Virus record (IMG/VR): IMGVR_UViG_3300043434_000693
Span: 32,241 to 96,240 of that record
Strand: one strand, 5' to 3'
DNA from: a virus
DNA length: 64,000 bases
A program made the translations under genes and the position numbers. How positions within the stretch are numbered: the first letter of the stretch is position 1; every line of letters starts with the position of its first letter. This document shows positions 51,019-60,332 of the stretch, one piece after another. A model generated the notes under the pieces. It saw only the letters and a list, made by a program, of their open reading frames with translations. It was not told the origin of the DNA and did not search any database.

Positions 51019-52530
51019 ATGTCATATATTATTAACAAATATAATGGAGATCAACTAACAGTAGTTGAAGATGGAACCATCAATACTACTCTAGATATCA
51101 AATTAATCGGAAAAAATTATGCCGGTTATGGTGAAGCACAAAATGAAAATTTAGTGTATTTGCTAGAAAATTTTGCAAGTATTAGCCAACCAGACCGTCC
51201 TATTGCAGGGCAGATTTGGTTTGATAGCGGAAACAGCAAATTAAAATTCTTTGATGGAGATCAATTTAGAACTACCGGAGGAGCCGAAATTGGCTCAGAA
51301 CCGCCTTCAGGTTTAACAGAAGGCGATTTTTGGTGGGATACTGTAAGCAAGCAACTAAGTGCATGGGATGGAACAAAGTTTGTTGTCATCGGACCAGAAA
51401 CAGCTGGTTCCGGTATTACACAAATGAGATCACGAACAGTTAAAGCTACAATTGCAACAGGAGGCGGTACTCACTCTATTATTGAAGCTATTGTAAACAG
51501 TGACACTATTTTTGTTATTAGCAAAGATGCAATGTTTGAGCTTGATAGTTCAGTAAATGCAATTGCTGGTTTTACAAAGGTTCAGCAAGGTATTACATTA
51601 AGAAACACTAATAACGATGCTGATTTAGGAGTAACACAAACTAATCATAGATTTTGGGGAACAGCATCAAATTCTGATAGATTAGGTGGATTAGAAGTTG
51701 GCGACTTTATCCGATCTGATAATGCTAACTTTAGTACTTTAGTTAATTTTGCAGATGTTGGGTTTTCTGTCGGTAATCCTAATCAAAGATTATGGGTTTA
51801 TAACGAAAGTAGTTTAATCCCAACAATTCATAATAAAATTAATGATCAAATTGTTTTTAAAACAACTAGCGGATCAGTTACTAAAACTCCGTTAAAGTTA
51901 GTAGGATCGGATATTTTACCGGGCGACAATTTAATTACAAATTTAGGATCTACAAGTTTACGATTTGCAACAATTTTTACAACTGTTGTTGACGGAACCG
52001 CTACACAAGCTGACAAATTGAATGTAGGAGGAACTTACAGAACTGCATCAACTTCTTCGAGTCCTAGCACAATTGTATGTAGAACAACCTCTGATGAAAC
52101 AATAAGCGGAATTAACGTAACAGCTGGGTCGATTAAGGCAGAGTATTTTGTAGGAACTGCAACAACTGCTTATTATGCTGACTTAGCAGAAAAATATTTA
52201 CCTGATGCAGATTACGAAGTTGGAACAGTTATGGTAATCGGCGGTGAAAAAGAAGTTACTGCAAGTTCGTATGGAAAAAGAGCAATTGGAGTTATTTCCG
52301 AAAATCCTGCATATATGATGAATTCGGATTTAGAAGGCGGAGTATATGTTGCATTAAAAGGACGAGTTCCTGTTAAGGTTTCCGGTCCAGTTAATAAAGG
52401 TGATTCATTAGTAGCAGCATCAAATGGAACTGCTAGTATTGTTAATACTGTAGATAGTAGAGTGTTCGCTATTGCATTAGAATCAAATAATTCTCATGAT
52501 GTTAAATTAGTTGAATGCGTGATACTCTAA
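51019..52530 (+). CDS. Third member of the fibre family with 'DLAE' C-terminal domain, 503 aa
   Basis: Residues 1-225 repeat the shared domain ('LDIKLIGKNYAGYGEAQNENLVYLLENFASISQPDRPIAGQIWFDSG', 'LTEGDFWWDTVSKQLSAWDGTKFVVIGPE', 'AIAGFTKVQQGI'). Residues 310-375 are shaft-like ('NLITNLGSTSLRFATIFTTVVDGTATQADKL'). The last 120 residues ('TAYYADLAEKYLPDADYEVGTVMVIGGEKEVT', 'RAIGVISENPAYMMNSDLEGGVYVALKGRVPVKVSGPVNKGDSLV') are a domain that recurs at phage fibre C-termini, perhaps a folding or self-processing module. It has its own late box. Confidence 0.75.
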   Translation: MSYIINKYNGDQLTVVEDGTINTTLDIKLIGKNYAGYGEAQNENLVYLLENFASISQPDRPIAGQIWFDSGNSKLKFFDGDQFRTTGGAEIGSEPPSGLTEGDFWWDTVSKQLSAWDGTKFVVIGPETAGSGITQMRSRTVKATIATGGGTHSIIEAIVNSDTIFVISKDAMFELDSSVNAIAGFTKVQQGITLRNTNNDADLGVTQTNHRFWGTASNSDRLGGLEVGDFIRSDNANFSTLVNFADVGFSVGNPNQRLWVYNESSLIPTIHNKINDQIVFKTTSGSVTKTPLKLVGSDILPGDNLITNLGSTSLRFATIFTTVVDGTATQADKLNVGGTYRTASTSSSPSTIVCRTTSDETISGINVTAGSIKAEYFVGTATTAYYADLAEKYLPDADYEVGTVMVIGGEKEVTASSYGKRAIGVISENPAYMMNSDLEGGVYVALKGRVPVKVSGPVNKGDSLVAASNGTASIVNTVDSRVFAIALESNNSHDVKLVECVIL

Positions 52531-52551
52531 AATTAATAACAGAGGATTTAC

Positions 52552-55500
52552 ATGGCCGGTCAAAGAACACCCATTGTCTCAAACGACTTTAATAATTTAC
52601 AAGGAAGGATCTCTCGTGTTTTAGGTATAGGTGACGGGGATTACGGGTACGGACAACAAGTTTCGAGTATTTCTACTATTCCAAAGACTACTATATCTGC
52701 AAGTCAATGGAATGAATTAAGAACAGATATCTTAAAATCAAGACAGCATCAAACAGGGCTTGATGAAAGTTCATCTTTAAATTTAGTCGTAGCTAAAACA
52801 GAAATTTCGAATGCTATATATGATGCATTCTCTAGTCTGTTAACTATTGTTGAAACTGATAGGCTAGTTACACCGCCGAGTACACAAGCAACGAGAGAAA
52901 ATTTAGCAGTTGGTACTAGAACAACCCCATGGAATGCGGTAGTTACTCATACCGTTACTACTGAGTTTGATACTGAAGATAGTTTAAGATGTTTTTTCAA
53001 TGCCGGTGGAGCTATTGAAATAAGTGCCAGCAGAACTGGCGGAATCGCATCGATTAAAAACAATACATGGTCAACCTTGTTGACTAATATGGGAACTATT
53101 AAATTTACTCGTTCTCAAACAACTTCGACTGGTTCTGGTACTGGTTCTCAAATAGGATATGATGGATTAACACAAGTAAATCAATTAGTATTTCAGAAAC
53201 TTGCAGGAAATGGATCTTATTATTCATTAAACGAATATAACATATATGCAAGACTTGGTGTAATCGAATCTGAAATTGTATTTACAATAGAATTTAATGA
53301 TGTTTTTGACGATTCAGTAGGGGATAACATTGACGGTACACTAACTAGCACCGTACAGATTTATCGATCATCTGGGTCAAATGTTTCTAATCGTCGCCCT
53401 TCAGTTGCATCCGAAATGGACGGCGGTACAGTTGTAGTAACACCAGTTGATCCGCCAGTTAATGTTACATATTTAATTACACCTAATACTGTAACAATAG
53501 GCGAAGCAAGTACGGCGGTTATATTTACAATTACAACCACTAATGTGCCTGACAACACTACATTGTATTGGACAACAAACGGCGGATTACAACTATTGGC
53601 GAACGATTTTGTAGACAACATAATGTCTGGATCAGTTGTAATTAATAATAATACCGCTTCGGTAATTCGTGCAGCGAAAGAAGACTCATTAACTGAAGGA
53701 TTAGAATCTTTCTTTTTAGAACTTAGAACTACTTCGATAGCTGGTCCGGTTGTAGCGACATCTTCCGTAATTGCAATACAAGATTTATCAGTCTCACCGA
53801 CACCTCTACCTGCTACATATGCAATTTCTTCTGTTGCATCAATCATGGCTGAAGGCGGAGTTAATGTGACATTTAACATTGTTACAACTAACATTCCGAA
53901 CGGTACTGTTCTATATTGGACCACTGTAGGAAGTGCAGGAATTTCGTCAGCAGACTTTGTTGATAGTACAACGACTGGATCTTTTGTTATAAACAATAAT
54001 ACAGGAACTATTAATCGAATCGCACGAGCAGATAATTATACAGAAGGATTAGAATATTTTAATATTGAACTTAGATCAATTTCTATATCAGGCCCAGTTC
54101 TTGCAGTTTCGAATAATGTTAGCATTATTGATGCATCTTTAACTCCGGCATTGTCGTTATCAGTTTTACCAACAGTAATTGACGAAGGCGCAACATTAAC
54201 TATTACCTTAAATGCTTCAAATATCGAATCAGGTAGGACGTTGTACTTAACATATACAGGAACAATATCAGATCAAGATTTATTAATACAAAATGGGCCA
54301 TCGGTTAATGTAACTACTAGAGAATTTACTTATACGACATCACCGACCGTGTGGACTTATCAAATTTTAGCTGATCAATTAACTGAAGGAACAGAAACTG
54401 GAACATGGCAGATCAGAGAAAATTCAAAAACAGGAACGGTATTAGCAACTAGCAGTACAGTTACAATTGGCGATAGTTCTCAGACAATAACACCTGCTTA
54501 TTCTATTGTAAATTCGACAAATGTTACTAACGAAGGAACCTCAGTAAACTTTACATTTATAACTACAACAGCAGATGGTACATATGAATGGGAAAATATC
54601 GGCACTTCTACAGCTAGCGATTTTACTGACAATATTAATTTAGGAACTTTTACTGTTGCAAGTGGAACCGGAGTAATCCAACGTATAGTTAAAGCAGATA
54701 AAACGACAGAAAATTTAGAAAGTATAATTATACAAGTCAAAAAAGACGGAGTTCCGGTAGTTACAAGCACACCGGTTACTATTAATGATACTTCTATAAC
54801 CCCGGCATATTCTATTATTAGTTCTGCATCGCTCGTTGATGAAAATTCAGCTGCGTTTACATTCACGTTTACAACTACTGATGCAAATGGAACTTACTAT
54901 TGGGAGAATATCGGAACCTCGACAGCAGCAGATTTTGTTGACAATTTAAATTCGGGGTCATTCGTTGTAACAAGCGGAGTCGGTACAATTCAAAGATCAG
55001 CAAGAGCTGATTTAATAACTGAATCTAACGAAACAGTAATTCTTCGAATTAGAGCAACTGAATCTGGTGAAGTATTAGCAACAAGTAATGCAGTTACTAT
55101 TAATGATACCTCAAGAACTCCTCCAGGAAGCATTAGTTATGCTGCTGGTCAACATGCATTCACAGTTCCAGCAAATGTTTATGCTTTACGATTCAATGTG
55201 TCAGGTGCTGGCGGTGGAAATGGCGGTCAAGATGCATCTAATATTCCGGGACAAGGATCGACTGGATCAAGAGTTACCGGAGAAATGGCAGTTATACCTG
55301 GGACAGTTGTTATGGTTTACGTTGGATCTGCCGGTCAAACTGGTGCAACAGGAGCATCAGCAATTGGCGGAGCCGGCGGATATTCATATGGCATCGGTTA
55401 TGATGGCGGTCGAGGCGGATCATCGGGTTGGAAAGGAACATCGGGGGCCGGCGGAGGCGGTGGAGCTGCATCAGTCTTACAATATAATGGCGTTATAAGA

Positions 55501-55836
55501 GTAGTTGCCGGCGGAGGCGGAGGCGGAGGCGGATCCGGCCAATACGGTGCAGGATCGCCGGGTATATATAGTCCTCCGGGCGGATTGCCATATTCTGGAT
55601 CTGGAAGTGCAGGAAAAAATTGTGGCTGGGCCGATGGAGGCGGTGGCGGAGCCGGAGGCGGTGGTCGAGGAGCAGGAGCTGGAGCATCAGTTGATCCTCC
55701 GGCCTACGATACAGGCGGGAGAGGAGGCCAAGCTGGCGGATCTTGGTTTGATGGCGAACTTGTAGCCGACGGATCTTACAGCATAGGATCATTAAAGGGA
55801 TCACCTGGGACAGTATCATTCTCATGGGGCGGATAA
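52552..55836 (+). CDS. Adhesin-like protein with five Calx-beta-like repeats and Gly-rich tip, 1094 aa
   Basis: Residues 1-300 form a domain shared with the next two genes ('MAGQRTPIVSNDFNNLQGRISRVLGIGDGDYGYGQ', 'SASQWNELRTDILKSRQHQTG', 'LVTPPSTQATRENLAV', 'LRCFFNAGGAIEISA'). Residues 305-860 hold five repeats of about 105-110 residues, each with an 'E(G/N)...V.F...T...G.tyYW' start and a '..TEg.E.f...lR......vla.S..v.I.D.S' end, like Calx-beta/VCBS-type sandwiches. From residue 870 the tip is glycine-rich (GAGGGNGG, GGRGGSSGWKG, GGGGGGGSGQYG), resembling T4-type gp38 adhesin tips. Its bases are noticeably richer in G+C than the neighbouring sequence. A receptor-binding role is inferred. Confidence 0.75.
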   Translation: MAGQRTPIVSNDFNNLQGRISRVLGIGDGDYGYGQQVSSISTIPKTTISASQWNELRTDILKSRQHQTGLDESSSLNLVVAKTEISNAIYDAFSSLLTIVETDRLVTPPSTQATRENLAVGTRTTPWNAVVTHTVTTEFDTEDSLRCFFNAGGAIEISASRTGGIASIKNNTWSTLLTNMGTIKFTRSQTTSTGSGTGSQIGYDGLTQVNQLVFQKLAGNGSYYSLNEYNIYARLGVIESEIVFTIEFNDVFDDSVGDNIDGTLTSTVQIYRSSGSNVSNRRPSVASEMDGGTVVVTPVDPPVNVTYLITPNTVTIGEASTAVIFTITTTNVPDNTTLYWTTNGGLQLLANDFVDNIMSGSVVINNNTASVIRAAKEDSLTEGLESFFLELRTTSIAGPVVATSSVIAIQDLSVSPTPLPATYAISSVASIMAEGGVNVTFNIVTTNIPNGTVLYWTTVGSAGISSADFVDSTTTGSFVINNNTGTINRIARADNYTEGLEYFNIELRSISISGPVLAVSNNVSIIDASLTPALSLSVLPTVIDEGATLTITLNASNIESGRTLYLTYTGTISDQDLLIQNGPSVNVTTREFTYTTSPTVWTYQILADQLTEGTETGTWQIRENSKTGTVLATSSTVTIGDSSQTITPAYSIVNSTNVTNEGTSVNFTFITTTADGTYEWENIGTSTASDFTDNINLGTFTVASGTGVIQRIVKADKTTENLESIIIQVKKDGVPVVTSTPVTINDTSITPAYSIISSASLVDENSAAFTFTFTTTDANGTYYWENIGTSTAADFVDNLNSGSFVVTSGVGTIQRSARADLITESNETVILRIRATESGEVLATSNAVTINDTSRTPPGSISYAAGQHAFTVPANVYALRFNVSGAGGGNGGQDASNIPGQGSTGSRVTGEMAVIPGTVVMVYVGSAGQTGATGASAIGGAGGYSYGIGYDGGRGGSSGWKGTSGAGGGGGAASVLQYNGVIRVVAGGGGGGGGSGQYGAGSPGIYSPPGGLPYSGSGSAGKNCGWADGGGGGAGGGGRGAGAGASVDPPAYDTGGRGGQAGGSWFDGELVADGSYSIGSLKGSPGTVSFSWGG

Positions 55837-55848
55837 TAGAGGAACGTA

Positions 55849-58800
55849 ATGACTGGTCAATATACACCGATTATTTCAATTGATTACAATTCACTGCAAT
55901 CGAGAATAGCACAAGTCTTAGGTGTAGGTTCGGGAAATTATGGTTACGGACAAAATTTAAAAAGTTCACAAAGTAGACCTCGTAGTGCTATTACTCGCAC
56001 TCAGTGGAACAATTTAAGAGAAGACGTATTAAAAGCTCGCCAACATCAAACAGGTGTTGATGAATCGGGTAATGTACCGCCTATTATTCCTGCTCCAAAT
56101 TATACAGCCACCCCTCCAGTCCTTCCTACAAGATTGATAACTAGCGATATTCAAAAATTTGCAGATATTATTACATTAATAGAAAATGATCGACTAGTTA
56201 CGCCTCCTAGTAATCAAGCAACTCGAGAAAACATTTCGGTTATTACTAGAACAGTACCTTGGAATAATGTTTTAACTTATACAGTTGATGTACAATATGC
56301 AAGTGAAGAAGCAGCAAGATGGTATTTTAATACTGGAAGTACTATAGAATTTAGTGCTATCAGAGTTGGCGGTACTGTAAATGTTAAGAATCAAAATTGG
56401 TCCGATTTATTGTCGAGCATGGGTACAATAACATTTGATTTAAATTCGACTTCTGCATCCGGTACAGGCACAGGTTCAGCATTTGGTTACTACAATTTAC
56501 CAACGACTGACGAGTTGATTTTTAGAAAAACTGCGGATTCAGGGACATATAGTGCTAACAGGTATTCTATATATGCTCGAATCGGCAATGATAGGTCCGC
56601 TATTATTTTTACTATTGAAATTGCCGATAATGATACTGGTATAACAGATGAAAATATTGATGGAACATTAACAAATACGGTTCAAGTTTACAGAGCATCG
56701 GGGACTAATGTTTCAGTTCCTCGCCCTGGAGCTCCATTACCACTCAATCCAGATTATTATATTGCACCTCAGATTACATCAATCGGTGAAGGCCAGATAG
56801 CAGTAGATTTCATTGTAACTACACAAGATGTACCGAATGGTACGTTATTATATTGGACAACATCAACCACTTTAGGTATTTCCTCAGCAGATTTTACAGA
56901 TAATGTATTGTCTGGTTCTGTACTAATTTATAGTGATACAGCAACAATACCTCGTGCCGCAATCGCTGATCAAAAAACTGAAGGGACTGAGTCATTTTAT
57001 TTGGAATTAAGAGCAGATTCGATTGGCGGACCTGTGTTAGCAGTTAGCGATCCGGTTCAAATTTTAGATTTGTCAACTGATCCTATACCGCCAGGCGCTA
57101 CTTACGAAATCACCCCAGACGCAACAATACTAGTTGAAGGCGCACCAGAAGGCGTGACCTTTTTTGTTAATACTACAGGAGTTCCGGACGGAACTACACT
57201 ATTTTGGTCTACATCAGCTACAGCCGGTATTTCAGCAGCAGATTTTACAGATAACACGTTAGTCGGTACTGTAACAATAAAAAATAATACAGGTTCTTTT
57301 AAGAGGGTTACTACTGCTGATCTTACAACAGAAGGTTCCGAAGTATTTTTCATGGAGTTACGAACAGGGTCAACTTCGGGTACAGTTGTTGCATCTAGTA
57401 TAACATTATTAATTTTAGATATTTCATTAACTCCGTCGTTGAGTTTAGATTCATATCCGTTGTATGTTGATGAAGGCGGAGCATTAACAGTTGAGTTAAA
57501 TGCTTTCTTTATACCAACAAACAAAAAATTATATCTTACATTCTCTGGAAGTGCTACTGAAACTGATTTAAATCAGTTGTCTGGCCCTACAATTAACAGT
57601 TCTACAAGAGAATTTGTTTATACAGAATCGCCTACTTTGTGGACATTTGAAGTGCTAGCAGACAGGACAACAGAAGGCACCGAAAACATAGTTTGGCAAG
57701 TAAGATCAGATTCGAAAACAGGTACCGTACTAGCCGAAAGTCCGAGTATTACGATTAACGATACATCAAGAACACCGATATATACGTTGCAAGTTAATCC
57801 GTCGACAATAAACGAAGGTGGCACAGTTACAACAACCCTAACTATGCAAAATGTGTCAGTTGGTACTACGTTGTATTTAAAACTTGATACGTCGTCTCAA
57901 GCAACGAGTTTAGATTTAACACAAGCATCAGGACCTTCGATTAGTGGAGATTATTCATTCTCAGTTACTTCGACTAGTTTAGAGTGGACGCATACGATAG
58001 TTGCAGATTCTTTAACAGAAGGAACAGAACTTTTTAATTGGGTTCTTGCAACTGATGCAGCATTTTCAAAGGTAGTTGCAACTAGCAATACTGTAACAAT
58101 TCAAGATACTTCGTTAAGTCCGACAGAATATCAAATTGTGCCATTCCCTGTCGAAGTTGTTGAAGGTGAATTAGTAACTGGTAATACAACATATAGTATA
58201 ATGGATTCCCCAATTGGATCATTAGTTGCTTGTTGGGCTATGGACGAAGCTGACGGAATAACATTAAATGATAAAGTTGATAGTGGCAATCAAGTAGCAA
58301 CCGGCGGAACTTTTGGGTGGGCTACTATTAACGGAAAATCCGCTGCATCGTTTAACGGTAACGCAGCAAGTTTTGCACAAGTTAAACAAGATTCAGAAGG
58401 ATTAAAACTTACATCAAAACCAGGCAGTTCTTATACAATAGAAGCATGGATTTATCCGACCGGTCCAGGACAAGATTCGGTGTACGGCGGAGAGATTATT
58501 AACCATGACAGAGATTTTGAAGTCGCAAGAAGACCTAATGGACAAATTATGGTTGCTTCTGACTGGGGAATAGGTACGGATATTAATTTACCCGGAGGAG
58601 GATGGATTATTCCTCCGGCAGGAGTTGCAGTAGCACCTTTAAATACTGCAACACATGTTGCTGTAGTGATTGAAAATACTGTTTTAAAGATTTATATAAA
58701 CGGTGCGCTTGTGTGGACTAAAACAGGTCTTAATAGATTAAGATCGAATAGTATCAATAATAAAACTTTTATTGGTAACAGAAGGGGTAAAACAGCCGGT

Positions 58801-60294
58801 TTTAAAGGTTATATCAATAGTTTAAGAGTATGGAATATAGCGAGAACTGCGACTCAAATACAGACTTGGTACAATACAATTGGATGTGCCGGAGTTCAAG
58901 CAATACCGACAGTATTATCATCTGCAGGTAATTCAGTTCAATTTAACATTTCGAGTAAAAATGTTCCGAACAATACTAAGGTATATTGGAGCACATTGGG
59001 CGTTGAGCCCGGACTTAATTCTTTTGATTTCACTGATAATTTATTAGACGGTGAAGTAATTATTAATGATAATAAAGGTGTTATCACTCGAACAATGACT
59101 GCTGATGCAACATTAGAAGGTGAAGAACATTTTACAATATCACTATATTCAGATGAAGCTCTTGAAAATATACTAGCAACTAGTCCTTCAGTTACTGTTC
59201 TTGATTCGTCCGTTAAAGCAGCAGCATCGATAGAATATACTAGACCTGGCCCAAATGCTTATGCACCATTTACTGTACCGTCAGGAGTTACAAGTTTACT
59301 AATTGAAATGGCTGGCGGTGGCGGATCTGGTGGATACTCGTGGAGAGACAATCCACAATGTGGTGGTGGTGGTGGCGGTTCCGGCGGATTCATCACAAGA
59401 ACCATCAATGTAACTCCTGGACAACCTATACATATAAATGTAGGAGCGGGCGGAGCAGCGTCTTTGAATGAAGTAGAATACAATAGAAATGGACAAACAA
59501 CTAGTATAACAATCGCAGATATTATAGGAACAGTTACATATGGAGGGACTCCGTATCCTCCTATTAAAAATCCGTGGCCGAATTCCCTCATGAAATCATA
59601 TGCTGTTTGGTTATCTGGTTTATATCAAAGAAATATAATGAGATGGGATTTGTATATTACTACTACTGGAAATTATACAATTAAAGGTGTCGGTGATGAT
59701 CAAATGACAATGTGGATTGACGGTAATGTTATATTCAATGCAGTTAGCGGATTTAAATCAAGTTCGACTCCTACCGTAGTTAAGCAATTAACTGCCGGAT
59801 TACATACTATTATTATTTCAGGAAAAGATACTGTTGGCGGAGTTTCGGGTGTTGCTGCAACAATTCAAACAGGAACAAATATTATCTGGCATACTAGAAT
59901 GGGACCAGATGCATCAATCAGTGCCGGAACAATTCATGTTAGTGGTGGATTACAAGGTAATGACGGCATGAAAACTGGTAATGTGTCAACAGCAGGAAGA
60001 GGTGGACTTCGCGGAATGCCCGCAGGTCAAGACGGAACTATTGGTGAGCGTGTTGCAAACAACGCTAATGCCCATCCGGGACAAACACCGGCAGGAACTG
60101 CGTGGGGAGGAACAGCAGGTACCTCTCATTATGGGCCCGGTGGAGAAGGCGGAAAAGGCACACAAGGGCAAGATGGCCGTGGCTATGGAGCCGGCGGCGG
60201 CGGCGCAGGAGCCCCACAAAAGATTGGGTCGACACAGAAAGTATATACGGGCGGAAACGGAATCGGCGGCTATATTAAAATTAGTTGGGGATAA
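55849..60294 (+). CDS. Large modular adhesin: Calx-beta-like repeats, LamG, PA14-like and Gly-rich tip, 1481 aa
   Basis: Residues 1-300 repeat the shared N-terminal domain (MTGQYTPIISIDYNSLQSRIAQVLGVGSGNYGYGQ). Four Calx-beta-like repeats follow (about 300-760). A fifth begins at 'YQIVPFPVEVVEGE' and is interrupted by a LamG-type domain (about 785-1010: 'SYTIEAWIYPTGPG', 'ATHVAVVIENTVLKIYINGALV', 'GYINSLRVWNIARTATQIQTWY'), then resumes at 'AIPTVLSSAGNSVQFNISSKNVPNNTKVYW'. From about 1135 the tip starts 'TVPSGVTSLLIEMAGGGGSGG', is interrupted by a PA14/GLEYA-like region (about 1245-1340: 'RNIMRWDLYITTTGNYTIKGVGDDQMTMWIDGN'), and ends in a glycine-rich stretch. Sugar binding is inferred. Confidence 0.75.
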   Translation: MTGQYTPIISIDYNSLQSRIAQVLGVGSGNYGYGQNLKSSQSRPRSAITRTQWNNLREDVLKARQHQTGVDESGNVPPIIPAPNYTATPPVLPTRLITSDIQKFADIITLIENDRLVTPPSNQATRENISVITRTVPWNNVLTYTVDVQYASEEAARWYFNTGSTIEFSAIRVGGTVNVKNQNWSDLLSSMGTITFDLNSTSASGTGTGSAFGYYNLPTTDELIFRKTADSGTYSANRYSIYARIGNDRSAIIFTIEIADNDTGITDENIDGTLTNTVQVYRASGTNVSVPRPGAPLPLNPDYYIAPQITSIGEGQIAVDFIVTTQDVPNGTLLYWTTSTTLGISSADFTDNVLSGSVLIYSDTATIPRAAIADQKTEGTESFYLELRADSIGGPVLAVSDPVQILDLSTDPIPPGATYEITPDATILVEGAPEGVTFFVNTTGVPDGTTLFWSTSATAGISAADFTDNTLVGTVTIKNNTGSFKRVTTADLTTEGSEVFFMELRTGSTSGTVVASSITLLILDISLTPSLSLDSYPLYVDEGGALTVELNAFFIPTNKKLYLTFSGSATETDLNQLSGPTINSSTREFVYTESPTLWTFEVLADRTTEGTENIVWQVRSDSKTGTVLAESPSITINDTSRTPIYTLQVNPSTINEGGTVTTTLTMQNVSVGTTLYLKLDTSSQATSLDLTQASGPSISGDYSFSVTSTSLEWTHTIVADSLTEGTELFNWVLATDAAFSKVVATSNTVTIQDTSLSPTEYQIVPFPVEVVEGELVTGNTTYSIMDSPIGSLVACWAMDEADGITLNDKVDSGNQVATGGTFGWATINGKSAASFNGNAASFAQVKQDSEGLKLTSKPGSSYTIEAWIYPTGPGQDSVYGGEIINHDRDFEVARRPNGQIMVASDWGIGTDINLPGGGWIIPPAGVAVAPLNTATHVAVVIENTVLKIYINGALVWTKTGLNRLRSNSINNKTFIGNRRGKTAGFKGYINSLRVWNIARTATQIQTWYNTIGCAGVQAIPTVLSSAGNSVQFNISSKNVPNNTKVYWSTLGVEPGLNSFDFTDNLLDGEVIINDNKGVITRTMTADATLEGEEHFTISLYSDEALENILATSPSVTVLDSSVKAAASIEYTRPGPNAYAPFTVPSGVTSLLIEMAGGGGSGGYSWRDNPQCGGGGGGSGGFITRTINVTPGQPIHINVGAGGAASLNEVEYNRNGQTTSITIADIIGTVTYGGTPYPPIKNPWPNSLMKSYAVWLSGLYQRNIMRWDLYITTTGNYTIKGVGDDQMTMWIDGNVIFNAVSGFKSSSTPTVVKQLTAGLHTIIISGKDTVGGVSGVAATIQTGTNIIWHTRMGPDASISAGTIHVSGGLQGNDGMKTGNVSTAGRGGLRGMPAGQDGTIGERVANNANAHPGQTPAGTAWGGTAGTSHYGPGGEGGKGTQGQDGRGYGAGGGGAGAPQKIGSTQKVYTGGNGIGGYIKISWG

Positions 60295-60303
60295 GTTAGA
60301 TAC

Positions 60304-60311
60304 AATAAATA
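60304..60311 (+). promoter_or_regulatory. Late promoter box (AATAAATA) for the 312-aa gene
   Basis: CAATAAATATATC ends 21 bases before the ATG at 60333, with AGGGGAA as ribosome site. It matches the other late boxes in spacing. Confidence 0.6.
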
Positions 60312-60332
60312 TATCGGAAAATAGGGGAACAT

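Noticed and set aside
55493-55867. Reading frames in and opposite the glycine-rich tip
   Set aside because: Repetitive GGN codons leave other frames open by composition; no start signals or recognisable domains.
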